Positions 23,359 to 34,930 of a stretch of DNA of 64,000 nt are shown one piece after another. The stretch is taken from the NCBI RefSeq assembly GCF_003255815.1, contig NC_037674.1, positions 23,114,286-23,178,285 on the forward strand. Reading direction: 5' to 3'. The notes beneath the pieces were generated by a model that worked only from the letters and a program-made list of their open reading frames with translations, had not been told where the DNA came from and did not search any database. Both the position numbers and the translations under genes were made by a program. Position 1 is the stretch's first letter. The number at the start of each line of letters is the position of its first letter. This stretch comes from Theropithecus gelada (Eukaryota; Chordata; Mammalia; Primates; Cercopithecidae).

Positions 23359-23404
<46 letters not shown>
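23359..23404. repeat. (AC)23 microsatellite
   Basis: An uninterrupted AC dinucleotide run of about 46 bases, long enough to be highly polymorphic. Confidence 0.98.
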
Positions 23405-23407
<3 letters not shown>

Positions 23408-24117
23408 GAAAAAAACATTAAAGTAAAACATCAGCTAGCTATTGATACCTGACTTACCAAAAGGAAAGATGAACACTACGGGAGAGTGATGCAAAGTAAT
23501 CCCTTTTATTCTGTTCCATCTACTTTACTTCACTTAAACAGTTTGTGTTTCAGCCCCAGTAGGGAGTGGTAGTAAGTATTCGTGAGCTCCAGTTACGAGG
23601 CTTTTGTAGAGGTCCCTGGGGCATCCACACAACAGTCCTGCTTCATGCTGTAAACTAGGGCTGAGCAACCCTAGAATTCCTTTTTTCCCTGGGTTGTAAG
23701 TGCTTAAATTGTAGATCTGAAACTTGAAAGGAATGGAAATGCTTAATGGAAACATCATGTGTAATCATTTCTTGCTAGTGGCCTTTTCTGGTTTATTTCT
23801 CAGAAATATGAATACCGTATTTCACTATAAATGGTACTTTCATGAAGGGGAGAAATTATTAAAGAAAGAAAAGCTATTTGATCATCTTATTTTAAACTTC
23901 ACTTCGAATTGTGGTATAACTCACTGTCTCTTAATAAAGTGAAAACTTTTAATAACAGTTGTGAATTATAATGTACTTGAGGCAATGCTGTTTAATGTTT
24001 GCTTTTCTTCCCCATTTTTAAGATAAATTTTTCATACAAAAATTCTGTAATATTTAGAGGTATTATTTAAAGACAACAACCATAGCACTGAGAAAAGAAT
24101 AAATTGAGTTAAAATGG
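23405..24117. other. AT-rich unique sequence
   Basis: No gene or repeat family recognised; two short opposite-strand ORFs only. Confidence 0.35.
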
Positions 24118-24124
24118 TCTTATT

Positions 24125-24309
24125 AAATTAGACAGGTGTGGTGGTGTGTGTCTGTAGTCCTAGCTACTTGAGGTGGGTGGGAAGAGGTTGAGGTGGGAGG
24201 ATTGCTTGAGCCCAGGAGGTCAAGGCTGCAGTGAGCTCCGATTGTGCCACTGCACTCGCCTCTCAGTGACAGAGCGAGACCCTGTCTCTTTAGTAAAAGA
24301 AATAAAAGA
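24125..24309 (+). mobile_element. Alu right-arm fragment (5' truncated)
   Basis: Starts in the equivalent of AATTAGCCAGGCGTGGTGG and continues with GTCTGTAGTCCTAGCTACTT, GCTTGAGCCCAGGAGGTCAA, CACTGCACTCGCCTCTCAGT and GAGCGAGACCCTGTCTCTTT. TCTTATT at 24118-24124 and 24310-24316 may be the target duplication. Confidence 0.85.
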
Positions 24310-24689
24310 TCTTATTGACTGTCTTATTGACTAAATGTTCCAATGTACAGGAGGGCACATTGAAAAACTGTAAATGTGTGTGGTGTATGTGTATATGTAT
24401 TTGTGTGTATGCAGGTATACACACATTTATACATATATCTAAGAAAATATTAATAACCAATTTAGCCACCCCTTTTATGAAAGTAAATTTCTCAGATAAC
24501 GTGATGAATAGTTAATTCATCTTTTGAAAAGAAAATGAAAACAGGAAAAGATTGTTATTCATCATATAGATAAAATTGGACATAGAGCATATCCTCAAAT
24601 CATTAAATTTGTTTTTGAAGAGTCTTGTAATAATTAGAAATATTAAGTTCACCGTAAATGGAAACTTGGGGGTTTCTTTCACTCCATCC

Positions 24690-25050
24690 TTCAGAAACAG
24701 TAGGTACTTTTTATGTGTCAGGCTCTGTGCTGAGTGTCAAAAGAATTGGGGATGAAAAGTTGAATAGAACCTAGCCCTTGACGTCAAGCTAACAATCTAT
24801 GGTAGGAAAGAGGCAGAAAACCCTTACAGTGCAGTGAGATAGGTAAACTGATAAGTACAGGAATAGGAGCACCTCCAAGGTATGTCTGCTATGGAATATG
24901 GATGTGGTGCTGAAGAATGAATGGCAAATTCTGTGGAAGGTGATAGTTTTTTGGGTGGCAAGAAACGTGGAAAGATATTATAGACCTGAGTAGGATCTTA
25001 AAGTATAGCATACAAACAAGGTACGGAAGAGGGCAGAGGGCAAGAGGCTG
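24690..25050 (-). mobile_element. L2 3' region, reverse strand
   Basis: TGTGTCAGGCTCTGTGCTGA, GGGATGAAAAGTTGAATAGA, CTAGCCCTTGACGTCAAGCT and CTATGGTAGGAAAGAGGCAG match the reverse complement of the L2 end. The GAGGGCAGAGGGCAAGAGGC region continues upstream in the element. Confidence 0.6.
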
Positions 25051-25084
25051 TAATGATTCAGGGAAGATGTCATGATGCCCTGAA

Positions 25085-25790
25085 TTAAGGAAGTACGCCT
25101 ACTAGAATGGCTAAAAATAAGAAAACTGGCCTAAGAAAGTTTTGGAAAGGATGTGGAAGCAACTGGAACTCTTAGATGCTACTGGTGGAAATGTAATTTA
25201 GGTGTAACCATTTTGAAAGGCAATTTCAGAGTTTCTTTAAAAGTTAAATGTTTCACACATAGGTATTTATCTAAGAGGAATAAAATCATAGAAATATTTG
25301 TACACAAATCTTCATAGCAGCTTTGCTTGTAAAACCCATAAACTGGAAATGACTTAAATGTCCATCATCAAGTGATTGGATAAACCAACTGTGGTATATC
25401 CACAAAATGGAATGCTACTAAGAAATTAAACAAAATGAATTACTGATACCCACACATGAATGAATCTCAAAATAACGAAGCTGAATGGAAGAAGCCAGAC
25501 AACAAAGAGTACATACTAAATCATCTCCTTTACAGAATTTGAGAATATGTAAAATAATCTATAGTGAAAGCAGATCAGTGTTTCCCTGGGGACGTGAAGC
25601 AGGTGTAGAAGGAATGACAAAGAGGCACAAGGAAACTTGGAGGTAATGATTATGTTCATTATCTCAATTATCGTCATTCCTTTCTAGCTGTAAACATGTA
25701 TCACATGTATCCAACAGTACCCTTCAAATATATGATATTAATTGTAGGTCAATGTTGCCTCAATAAGGCTGTTAATTAAAAAAAAACAAA
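25085..25790 (+). mobile_element. L1M 3' end (old L1)
   Basis: CTACTAGAATGGCTAAAAAT, GGTGGAAATGTAATTTAGGT, GGAATAAAATCATAGAAATA, CTGTGGTATATCCACAAAAT and GAATGAATCTCAAAATAACG are the ordered landmarks of the ORF2 C-terminal and 3' UTR region of L1M families. The reading frame is broken. It ends in an A-rich tract from 25779. Confidence 0.85.
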
Positions 25791-25820
25791 AAAACACAAA
25801 AAAAACACAAAAAAAAAACT
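25779..25820. repeat. A-rich tract with interspersed C
   Basis: A9, C, A7, CAC, A8, CAC, A10-type composition; probably the expanded tail of the preceding L1M. Confidence 0.8.
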
Positions 25821-26503
25821 ACCTGGCAAGTGGAGATACAAGTTTGCAGTACAGGAAAACAATCTAAATTGAAGGCAGCAATCGATACGTGAATAGTCCT
25901 TAAAAACCTTGATGTAGATGAGTGTAGATGAGGGAAAGGAAAACAGAATCCTGTGGGAACGCCAACAGGGGACTGGCAGAGCAAGAGGACTCACGGGGAA
26001 GGCAGGGAAGTCACTGTCAGAAACATCTCTTTATTTCTTAGGTTGTTGTCTTGTTTTTGTCATCCTTTCATACTTGGACAACCCATAGTATAATTTTGAA
26101 ATCTGTTCTCCAATGCTTTTGCTCTCAAGTGAGGAACGTAGACTTCCCAGATGGGTCACTCTGTCTACGTGGGACACTGTCTCTGATCTTGAGTGAACTA
26201 TCTCCAAATAAAAAATGAAACCAGGAGAAAAATTTTTCCTTTTCTTGGGCAAATCAGTGATTTTATTGGTTAAACCTCATCTCTTCCTGTTTCACATGAC
26301 ACCACAGACTCATTCATTACCTGTAAGGTGTCCAGTTTGAGTTCTGCACCTTGAACTACTATGGCAAGAGTAGAAGCAGATAGCCCTGATTCCTCCCCAC
26401 AGCATCACCTGCTGCCCCAGCGTGCTGGAGTTATGGGTGACCCAAGCACGGTCTAAGCATGAGTCCACTTAATATGGCATTTTCCAACCAGCATAGTTAG
26501 GTG

Positions 26504-26811
26504 TTTGTTGTTGTTGTTGTTGTTGTTTGAGATGGAGTCTCACTCTGTCACCCAGGCTGGAGTACAGTGGTGCAATCTCGGCTCACTGCAATCTCTGCCT
26601 CCTGGGTTCAAGTGATTCTCCAGCCTCAGCCTCCCAAGTAGGTGGGATTACAGGCGTGTGCCACCATGCCCAACTAATTTTTGTATTTTTTTAGTAGAGA
26701 TGGAGTTTCGCCATGTTGACCAGGCTGGTCTCAAGCTCCTGACCTCAGGTGATCCACCCGCCTTGACCTCCCATAGTGCTAGGATTACAGGTGTGAGCCA
26801 CCGTGCCTGCC
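26504..26811 (-). mobile_element. Alu (S-type), reverse strand
   Basis: A (TTG)n tail, GAGATGGAGTCTCACTCTGT, CTCACTGCAATCTCTGCCTC, GTAGGTGGGATTACAGGCG, CTCAGGTGATCCACCCGCCT and GTGAGCCACCGTGCCTGCC. CATAGTT on both sides (26492-26498 and 26813-26819) may be the target duplication. Confidence 0.95.
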
Positions 26812-26866
26812 TCATAGTTTTTAACATTCTCTTTGGCATTCTAAATATTATAAAAATAAAGGAATT

Positions 26867-27152
26867 GGCTGGGCATGGTGGCTCACGCCTGTAATCCCAA
26901 CACTTTGGCAGGCTGAAGCGGGTGGATCACCTGAGGTCAGGAGTTTGAGATCAGCCTGGCCAACATGGTGAAGCCCCATCTCTACTAAAAATACAAGAAT
27001 TAGCCAGGCGTGGTGGTGCATGCCTGTAGTCCCAGCTACTCAGGAGGCTGAGGCAGGAGAATTGCTCGAACCCAGGAGGTGAGGTTGCAGCGTGCAGAGA
27101 TCGTGCCAATGCACTCCAGCCTGGACGACAGAGCAAGACTCCGTCTCAAAAA

Positions 27153-27183
<31 letters not shown>

Positions 27184-27203
27184 AAAGATAAATAAATAAA
27201 AAT
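26867..27203 (+). mobile_element. Alu (S-type) with perfect 15-bp target duplication
   Basis: GGCTGGGCATGGTGGCTCAC opens a complete Alu with a long (AAAT)n tail. AAAAATAAAGGAATT is identical at 26852-26866 and 27204-27218, an exact L1-type target-site duplication. Confidence 0.98.
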
Positions 27204-27274
27204 AAAAATAAAGGAATTAACACAGAAATGAAGATGGCAGTCATCATATCTCCTGCCATCATTTTCTTCAATTT

Positions 27275-28130
27275 GTGGAGGATCTATAATGTATGAACAA
27301 AACAGATAGGGTAATTGCTCCTTAAAGCTCATATTCCAGTGGTGATATACACAGGAACAAAGAAAAAGAAACATTAACAACATGATTCCAGTAGCAATAG
27401 GCCTAGAGAACATTATAATATAAGGTTGGTATAACAACTTGCTTCAGATTGTGTGGTCAGAGGAGGGTCTCTCTTTGGACAAAATCTTTGAGGTCTGTTC
27501 AAAGATTAGGCTTCAGTAGAGAAAGTTAGCCACCTTATCCTCCGGGGGAAGAGAGTTTCAGATGGAGAGAAGAGGCCACAATGAGGCCCATTGATGGGAG
27601 GAGTCCATGGGGCTGGAGTAGAGTGAGTGAGTTGAGAAGTTTTCATTCATTTAATGAATGAATAGGAAGACATAGAGGTAGAGAAGGAGACAAAGGTCAA
27701 AGTTCATGATGTTCTGTTTGGATTTTGAGTGTTTTGAAATTGGGAAGGAGAGAGATTACGGTGATAATCTGAGAAGTGATTTTGAGAAGATCACTCTGGC
27801 TTCTTTGTGAAGTGCAAGACTGGTAGTAGGGAGGCCAGTCAGGGACAGCTGTAATCTAGAGATGGTGGATCAGAGCAGTGTTGATAAACAGGAAGCACAG
27901 TGTGCACACCTAAGACGTATTCTGGACAAAGAGCTGACAGGCCTTGCTGATGGACTGGATGTGGGTGTGACGGAAGGAGGCATTCAGGAATGATTTCTGC
28001 CTGGGATTTCAACATGAGCAACTACATGGGTAATGATGCTTTATCCTGAATTGGGAAAGTTCCATGAGGGAGAAAAAGATTCTGGCCCGGTGGAATGATT
28101 AACAGTTCTGGTTTAAATGAGTTAAATCCT
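27275..28130 (-). mobile_element. Long L2 fragment, reverse strand
   Basis: AAAGCTCATATTCCAGTGGT marks the 3' UTR. CCTCCGGGGGAAGAGAGTTT, GGCTGGAGTAGAGTGAGTGA, AGATCACTCTGGCTTCTTTG, GCTGACAGGCCTTGCTGATG and GACTGGATGTGGGTGTGACG then follow the L2 ORF2 C-terminal region in reverse. About 850 bp, the longest L2 copy here; frames are broken. Confidence 0.75.
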
Positions 28131-28929
28131 TCTCAGGACACAAGACCTTCAACTGCCTCTAACTGCATTGCCTTTTTTGTTTCCAGGGTCAAGGAAGCAA
28201 CAAGAAAAAGCATGTTAGCCACCTAGATTGACACCTAGGTGACAGAGGATCAGGAGAGCAAAACTCAGACACAGGGCATTGGATCCCATACCAGGAACCC
28301 AGAAACAAGGGGACACAACAGAGCTACAGGGGAAAGCTGACACGGATCAGGTAAGCGCTGGCAGATCCTTGGGAAACAGGCCAGGTTGACAGGGGATTGC
28401 AGCATGGCTTAGAGGACAGAGAGGAAAGAGGCATGTCAGAATCAACATGGAGAGGCCAGTTATGCCCAGACAGATGTCCTATACAACCTTCTATAAAATA
28501 TCCCATATTTACCTCATGCAGCTCTAGGGCCACCCTTCTGAAGGACATAAGATCTACTGGAGACATAGCTTATCCCAGTTATCCCCTGCCCTGACGTTTT
28601 TACAGAGAGACACCTAGAACCGGCTTCACAGATATCTTTTCCCACTGCCACATGCAGGCACACTGAGAGACATCCCCTGTGAAGCTTAGTGCACCCCTTT
28701 TGAAGCCGTAAATCCCAGGTACCTCTGCAGGTCAGGTGCCTAGAGGGATTCAAAGAGCCTCTCCTGCTCTCCCACCTTCCCTCAGGTGGAAGGTGCTGGC
28801 AGGAGAAGTCAGCATAGACTATAGGATATGATCAGCTTAATGGGCTCTGCCACAGCACTGAGACCTGAGGCCTAGTGTGCTGGCAGAGGAGTGGAAGATC
28901 TGTCCATTCTAGAACCCTGCTGCTAAAGC
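28131..28929. other. Unique sequence, no gene seen
   Basis: Short ORFs on both strands at 28324-28753 overlap one another and have no recognisable domain. Confidence 0.35.
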
Positions 28930-29080
28930 AGAATCCACAGACCAACAGTGTTGGGCTCACCCGGGAGCTGGTTAGGAACTGCAGACTGTGTGGACCAGTC
29001 ACCTGGGGGGCTTGTTCAATGCTGGACTCTGATTCAGGAGGTCTGGGACAAGTCCTGAGAGTCTGCGTCTCTCCCTGGTG
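28905..29080 (+). mobile_element. MER5-like (hAT-Charlie) MITE, possibly two partial copies
   Basis: CACCCGGGAGCTGGTTAGGA and CACCTGGGGGGCTTGTTCAA are two copies of the same internal landmark. TCTGATTCAGGAGGTCTGGG and TGAGAGTCTGCGTCT follow the second, suggesting two partial elements in tandem. Confidence 0.55.
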
Positions 29081-29454
29081 ACTCTGCTGCCGCTCATTCT
29101 ACAACAAGCATGGCACTAGGACACCTGGTCATTTCACTGCGGGTTACTCTCTCCATTTTTAAGGAAATGTTTTTAAAATTGGAAGACATAGTTAGGTATT
29201 CTTGGGAAATCCATCTCATTATTCTAGGGACGAACAATGCTGAAGTCAGGGAGGGCAGGGGAGTAACAGTAGAGGGAGCAGTGGGTAGAGAGGAGAGAAT
29301 TGTTAATAATAGTAGTTGGTCTGAATCCAGCTGTTTATGCATGAATCAGACTTGTGCATGTCTTCCAGCAGTCAATTCTTTCCATCTCTCAGGTGCTCTG
29401 TGTTTTTATATTGTTACTATTGGTCATTATCATTATTATGGCAGTTAGGATATA

Positions 29455-29665
29455 AGACAGCTCCCCTAGTTACTAACTGTGTGACCTTGGGCAAGTCATT
29501 TAACCTCTCTGAGCTCCAGCCTTCTCATCTGTAAAATGGGGATAGTAATTACGCCTCCCTCCTTGAGTGGCTGTGAGACTGAAATGGAGTTAAACAGAGT
29601 ATGGGTTTAAGCAGTCATGATCTAGTGAGATGTCAATTGTTGGTACTGCTGTTAGGTATTATACT
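29455..29665 (+). repeat. MIR
   Basis: TACTAACTGTGTGACCTTGG, GCAAGTCATTTAACCTCTCT and TCATCTGTAAAATGGGGATA are near-consensus MIR core sequence. GTGGCTGTGAGACTGAAATG continues into the 3' half. Confidence 0.92.
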
Positions 29666-30229
29666 ACACTGACACGCTTGTCCCGGAGCGGACTTGGATG
29701 CCTTTTCCTCAAGCAGAAGAGAGAAACTGAATCCTTGATGTTAAAATACAAAGTCTATAAACGGGTCAGAATAGGGGAATTATTGGAATAAAGTAAGCAA
29801 TTTGTCTGAATTAAGTAGGTAACTACTTCTAAAAGTTTGACGTGCCTCTGAGAATACATCCACTCAGCGGACTGTGGAGAAGGATTTGCCAGGTTTGAGT
29901 ATCCTGACCTTACTTTTTGTCCTTGTCAAGTGATAAGACCAAAACTGGACTCTCTTTCAGTGGCCCAGTAGCCAGAGCCTGGTCCTGTGCCTGGCTCATG
30001 GAAGTCACCTGATGCCAAAGTCCTATGTCATGCTGCTGATTCAAGTGCAAAGAAATGATGCTATCAGAAGAGGATAGAAAAGAATATTTAGGAACTAACA
30101 AGAAAGTGAATATGCCTAATTCATGTCAATATCCCATTACTTCTTTCTATTGCTTGTTAAAATTTGGAATAGAAGGGAGGAAGGACAGGGAACTAAGATC
30201 TGATTTATAGTACTCTACAAGTCCATTTT

Positions 30230-30440
30230 AGATGCTATTATCCCATTTAATTTTCACAACAACATTATGGGTTAGATAAAATTTCCACTGTTTCAGAATT
30301 GAGGAGACTGAAGCTCATACAGGTTAAATTACATGTTTGTCTAAGCTCACACAGCCCATAAATGATGGGGCTGGGATTCAAACTCAGGTCTGGCCTGACT
30401 CCAAAGCCCATAGTCTTTCCATCATATCTTGCTGCTTCCT
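30230..30440 (-). repeat. MIR, reverse strand
   Basis: TTATCCCATTTAATTTTCAC, GAATTGAGGAGACTGAAGCT, CTAAGCTCACACAGCCCATA and GGGCTGGGATTCAAACTCAG are reverse-complement MIR landmarks in order. Confidence 0.92.
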
Positions 30441-30520
30441 GAGAAAGACACCAATTTGAGACATGAACAGCAGCTACACAAACAGTGTCGATACACCGTG
30501 GCTTCTCAAAGCTTTATGTA

Positions 30521-30711
30521 AGGCAATTGCTCTCAAATACTAGCATGCATCAGAATCACCTGGAGGGCTTGTTACAACACAGATTTCCGGGCTTATCCCC
30601 AGGGTTTCTGAATCAGTCTGCTTGGGGTGGGGCCAGAAAGTCTGCCTGTCTAACAAGCTCCCAGTTGACGCTGATGCTGTAGTCCGAGGACCACACTTTA
30701 AGAACCAGTGG
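30521..30711 (+). mobile_element. MER5-like hAT-Charlie MITE
   Basis: ATGCATCAGAATCACCTGGA, GGGCTTGTTACAACACAGAT, TTCTGAATCAGTCTGCTTGG, GGTGGGGCCAGAAAGTCTGC and the end TTTAAGAACCAGTGG follow the MER5-group consensus. Confidence 0.8.
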
Positions 30712-30717
30712 CTTATA

Positions 30718-31208
30718 GAAGTGGTTTCAAACTCGGCTGCACATGAGAATCACTCTGGGAATTTAAAAATGTTACTGTCTAGGATGCACCCCACATCAAT
30801 TACGTCAGAATTTTTTTGGTGGGACCAAGACATCAGTGATTTCTAAAACTCCTCAGGTGAGCCAGGAGTGGTGGTTCATGCCTGCAAAAATAATCCCAGC
30901 ACTTTGGGAGGCCCGGGTAGGAGGACCACTTGAGGCCAGGAATTCAAAACCAGCGTGGGCATCATAGTGAGACCACATATTTACCAAAAAAAAAAAAAAT
31001 TAATTGGGCATGATGGTGCATGCCTGCAGTCCTAGCTACTTGGGAGGTTGAGGCAAGAGAATTGCTTAAGTCCAGGAGTTCACGGTTACAGTGAGCTGTG
31101 ACTGCACTGCTGTACTCCAGTGTGGGTGACAGAGTGAGACTCTATCTCTAAAAAGAAACAAAAAACTCCCCAGGTGATTCAAATGCACAGACAAGTTTGA
31201 GAACCTGT
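30718..31208 (+). mobile_element. MER5A-like MITE split by an Alu
   Basis: The left part runs 30718-30860 (TCGGCTGCACATGAGAATCA, AGGATGCACCCCACATCAAT) and the right part 31178-31208 (TTCAAATGCACAGACAAGTT, TTGAGAACCTGTG). The Alu at 30861-31161 sits between them inside the usual CTCCCCAGGTGATTC end motif. Confidence 0.8.
30861..31161 (+). mobile_element. Alu (J-like) inserted in MER5A
   Basis: GGAGTGGTGGTTCATGCCTG, GCACTTTGGGAGGCCCGGGT, a mid poly-A linker of about 14, GCATGATGGTGCATGCCTGC and GGTGACAGAGTGAGACTCTA. The flanks AAAACTCCTCAGGTGA (30845-30860) and AAAACTCCCCAGGTGA (31162-31177) form a 16-bp target duplication with one mismatch. Confidence 0.96.
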
Positions 31209-33470
31209 GACTGATGTACGGACATAATGATCCAATCAGTGGATTTAGCTGAACATCTGTGAAATATTGATAGACTGTTGTTCTTAAAGTTATGGTATAG
31301 GGAGGAGGAGCAAGACTGTTTTTTCCGGGGAGGCTTCTTGGGTGGAGAAACCCACTCAAAATCTATGAATGGGAAGTTCAGTAAGAAAAAGCTCTCCTTT
31401 ACCACGTTTTCTGTTTCCTATTCCATTTTGAAGGAAACCAGTAGCCTGCTGACTGTCTCCAGCCTCTGTGAGCCACTTCTTTAGAAACTCTCCTGCGTTC
31501 AGGGCTGGAGCCTGTGATTTAGAAGAAACAGTGCAAATCAAGCTTCATTGCAGTCTTCAGCTCACAAACTAAAAGTAAGCAAACTTGATTATGCTAATAC
31601 CATGCAGTGCAGCATGACAACAGCCAAACTTTGTGGTAGATTTAAAATCAGAAATGTATGTTGCGTTTTTTTCCCCCAATCTTGCAATCTTTCCCTGACA
31701 CACTATTTCCCTGCTTTTTTGGTCATGTATTAGAAGCTTATGGGTTCTTAATTTTTAATAAATGAGATATTGATTTGTTTTGCAAAATGCTTCAGCAGGT
31801 AAACTTTAATTGACTGTTCCTAAAGACCCAGGCTATAAAAACGCCATCAGACTCCACAATTACACTTTAAGCGTTTTTACTTTGGAACTTCAGGAGATGG
31901 TAAAAAGCATTCCTGCCTCAGTGGCATCCTTTGGAATCATTTGACCTCCTTAAGAACAAAGCTGTGTTCATTCCCAGAGGAACTGTCCAATAGAACTCTG
32001 CCCTCTCACATCCCGTTATTTCCAGAGTGACTTTTTCATCTCAGACATTTCAGCTTGACTTGCGGGGGGTAAGAGGGGGGTATCTTTGCTCTGTTCAGGA
32101 TCACACATTAGGGAGGAGAAAAAAAGCAGCAATTTTCTAGGGCATCTAGAAGTCAACTCCTTCATGCCGATCAAGGAAAGGGTGAGGTTTCAGAATGTAA
32201 AGAGGTTCCTAGTGCCTCGTAGCCAGCTCACTTCAGCAGATCTCTCTATGAGATTCTTTGTAAAATCACATCCTTGCTTTGCAACTTATTGAAGTGGGTT
32301 GCTCATTGACAGCAAAGAAGGGAGACAGAGGAGGTGGCAGGTCAGAGGGTAGGGAGGATCCTCTGAGCACTACATTCCAGACTCTGCAGCTGTATTCTCT
32401 GTCAGATAATTAAACATTAACTTTTGACACTAAAATTTAAAAACATGGCTATTAAACTAATGTATGAGGCCATCAGGCTAAACAGGAAAGCCTATTTGTA
32501 GTTGCATTCTTGGTCCTGGGGCTATACCTTTGGGTTTTGAGGCATGGACTGACATGTGCGTTTTTCAAAATATGGCAAAACCCAGGACTTAAAGCCATCA
32601 GTAAGTCCTAAAGAGTTTATGAATCAGTTCATTCAGGAGGTCCCACATTCACACTGCAGTAACATTCTAAGTGGCCCTCAGGCCGTTCCCAGCCAAATGC
32701 TCTACAGACATCCTGAACAGATTAGTGCCAGCATTTGGTGGTGGGTACACATAATTGCCTACTTACTGTTTCCTTAATTTGATTACTATCTTCCCTCAGT
32801 TTGGCCTACCTGCTGTAATAGCGGTTATCCTGTCAAAAGGAATTATTTCATACTGTGCAAAGATTCCGTCAGGGCAGCATATGGTGCTATGCAAATAAGT
32901 AAGGATGCTGCAAATCACCTCAAGTGGAACCTGAACGGGATGACATTGGCTGATACCATCAAGTCGGGAAACCTCAATTAAACAAACTGCCAAATAATCA
33001 CTAGCCCCTGGTAAGTGAAGCTGATATGATTTTCTTTGTTTTCCCACATAGACACATTCACTTTTATATATTTGTAAAAACGATAGCTGATTATGGAAAA
33101 AATTCATGCAATAAGGAGTACAGAGCAAAGAAAGGAAATCATGGGGAGGCATCCCAGCTAAAGAGCCTGTCACAGAGGCTTTAGGAAACTTTAGGGACCA
33201 TGATTCTGGCTAGCTATACACAGACGAAAGGAAGGAGGTCAGGAAGCATTTTCACAAAAAATGAAGTTACTGTGCAAACTATTTTTATGAAAATATATTA
33301 AGCTTCATTTATCTAAATGTTAATAATGTATAAGCAAATAAAGTAAGATAAAGTATAATGGTCTTCACATAAAAGTGTTTTAAGTTTCTAAAAGATGCCT
33401 ACAGTTTGAAAGAGAAGATTATGGACAACATTAAGAGACAGAATAATTTTTTTGTAAATTCCCTATTCTG
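31209..33470. other. Long repeat-poor segment; candidate regulatory DNA
   Basis: About 2.2 kb without a recognisable transposon, unusual for this window. It contains an exact POU octamer ATGCAAAT at 32889-32896, several TTAATT/ATTA cores (TTTAATTGACTG near 31806, GATAATTAAACATTAAC near 32405) and AACCTCAATTAAACAAACTG near 32970. No coding exon is supported, and the longest minus-strand ORF (125 codons at 32796-33173) has no recognisable domain. The regulatory role is inference. Confidence 0.4.
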
Positions 33471-33716
33471 GCCGGGTGCTGTGGCTCATGCCTGTAATCC
33501 CAGCACTTTGAGATGCGAAGGTGGGCAGATCGCTTGAGGTCAGGAGTTCGAGACCAGCCTGACCAACATGATGAAACCTGTCTCTACTAAAAATACAAAA
33601 ATTAACTGTGCATGATGGCACAAGCCTGTAATCCCAGCTACCTGCAAGGCTGAGGCAGGAGAATCACTTGATCTCAGATGACAGAGAAAGACTGTCTTGC
33701 AAAAAAAAAAAAAAAT
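33471..33716 (+). mobile_element. Alu with right-arm deletion
   Basis: GGCCGGGTGCTGTGGCTCAT opens the left arm, and CTCTACTAAAAATACAAAAA and GCCTGTAATCCCAGCTACCT continue it. CACTTGATCTCAGATGACAG then skips about 60 bp of the right arm before the A tail. AAATTCCCTATTCTG before and AAATCCCTATTTTG after suggest a target duplication. Confidence 0.93.
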
Positions 33717-34585
33717 CCCTATTTTGACTTAGGCAGTGATTATTGATCCTTGCAATAAATTATAAGGCAATTAACACACAGCTCTCTCCATCTGATGATT
33801 ATTATTGGTTCTATGCTCTACGGTCTGGCTTTAACATTTGTGAGGTTGTAGCAACGGTAAAATGAAAACTTACTTTCCCTATGCCTTAACATTTAAATGT
33901 TATAAATGCTAACTGTTAAATGAAATACACTTTATCCTCCTACCTTGACAAATATGCCTTTATAATTACAAAACTGAAAAACACGTGTATGCGTAAAATG
34001 ATAGTTTTTTTTAACATGGTTAAAAGTTGGGAAATATTGTAGAGAAGCGAATATAATTATTTTTAATCCTACCGATATATTTCAATGTTTCAGTAATAAA
34101 ATGAAGATATACATAATTTACCAAGTATTACGTATTTATTTTTTTTACTTTAGAAAAATCACATATTATGTTTTTATAATTGAGATTTTAACATAATTTG
34201 TTTTCTACTGGCAGTAATAAACCAAAGCATTCAAAATAAAATGTAATTTTCATATAATACATGAATATGTTTAAAACCAAAGTGTAAATTAAAGTAGACA
34301 TATAAATTAAAAATCAAAATTATTTTTCATATGGATTTTCCCCTGAGTTGTCAGTTGTGGTTTATCGTTGAATGCTGTCACTTAGATATTTTTTTCTTGT
34401 AGTTATGATTTGCTTGAATGCCATAAGATTCTTGCCTTATAGTGTGAGTTACTTGGATATAGAAAATTTCGTATCTGTTTTTGGCTGACATAGTGTTTTG
34501 CATAGCCAGACAATAAGTGCCACATAATATTATTACTACTAAACTACTAACATCTCCATAAGCTTTTCTTTGATTATATATGAAC
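33717..34585. other. Very AT-rich unique sequence
   Basis: No gene. T/A homopolymer patches, for example at 34134-34146. No repeat family confidently recognised. Confidence 0.35.
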
Positions 34586-34883
34586 TTTTTTTTTTTTTTT
34601 TTTTGAGACAGAGTCTCTCTCTGTCGCCCGGGTTGGAGTGCAGTGGCACGATCTCGGCTCACTGCAAACTCCGCCACCTGGGTTCACACCATTCTCCTGC
34701 CTCAGCCTCCCGAGTAGCTGGGATTACAGATGCCCACCACCACGCCGGGCTAATTTTTGAATTTTTAGTAAAGATGGGATTTCACCATGTTGGCCAGGAT
34801 GGTCTCAATCTCCTGACTTCGTGATCTGCCCGCCTCGGCCTTCCAAAGTGCTGGGATTACAGGCGTGAGCCACCGCGCCCGGC
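34586..34883 (-). mobile_element. AluY-like element, reverse strand
   Basis: A T-19 tail, GAGACAGAGTCTCTCTCTGT, CACACCATTCTCCTGCCTCA and TGACTTCGTGATCTGCCCGC carry the two positions typical of the Y lineage (ACCATTCTCCTGCC and CGTGATC). It ends GCCACCGCGCCCGGCT. It is among the least diverged Alus in the window. Confidence 0.93.
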
Positions 34884-34930
34884 TCTCTATTTGAATATTT
34901 TAAGACTCCTTTTGTTTTGTATCATGTAGG

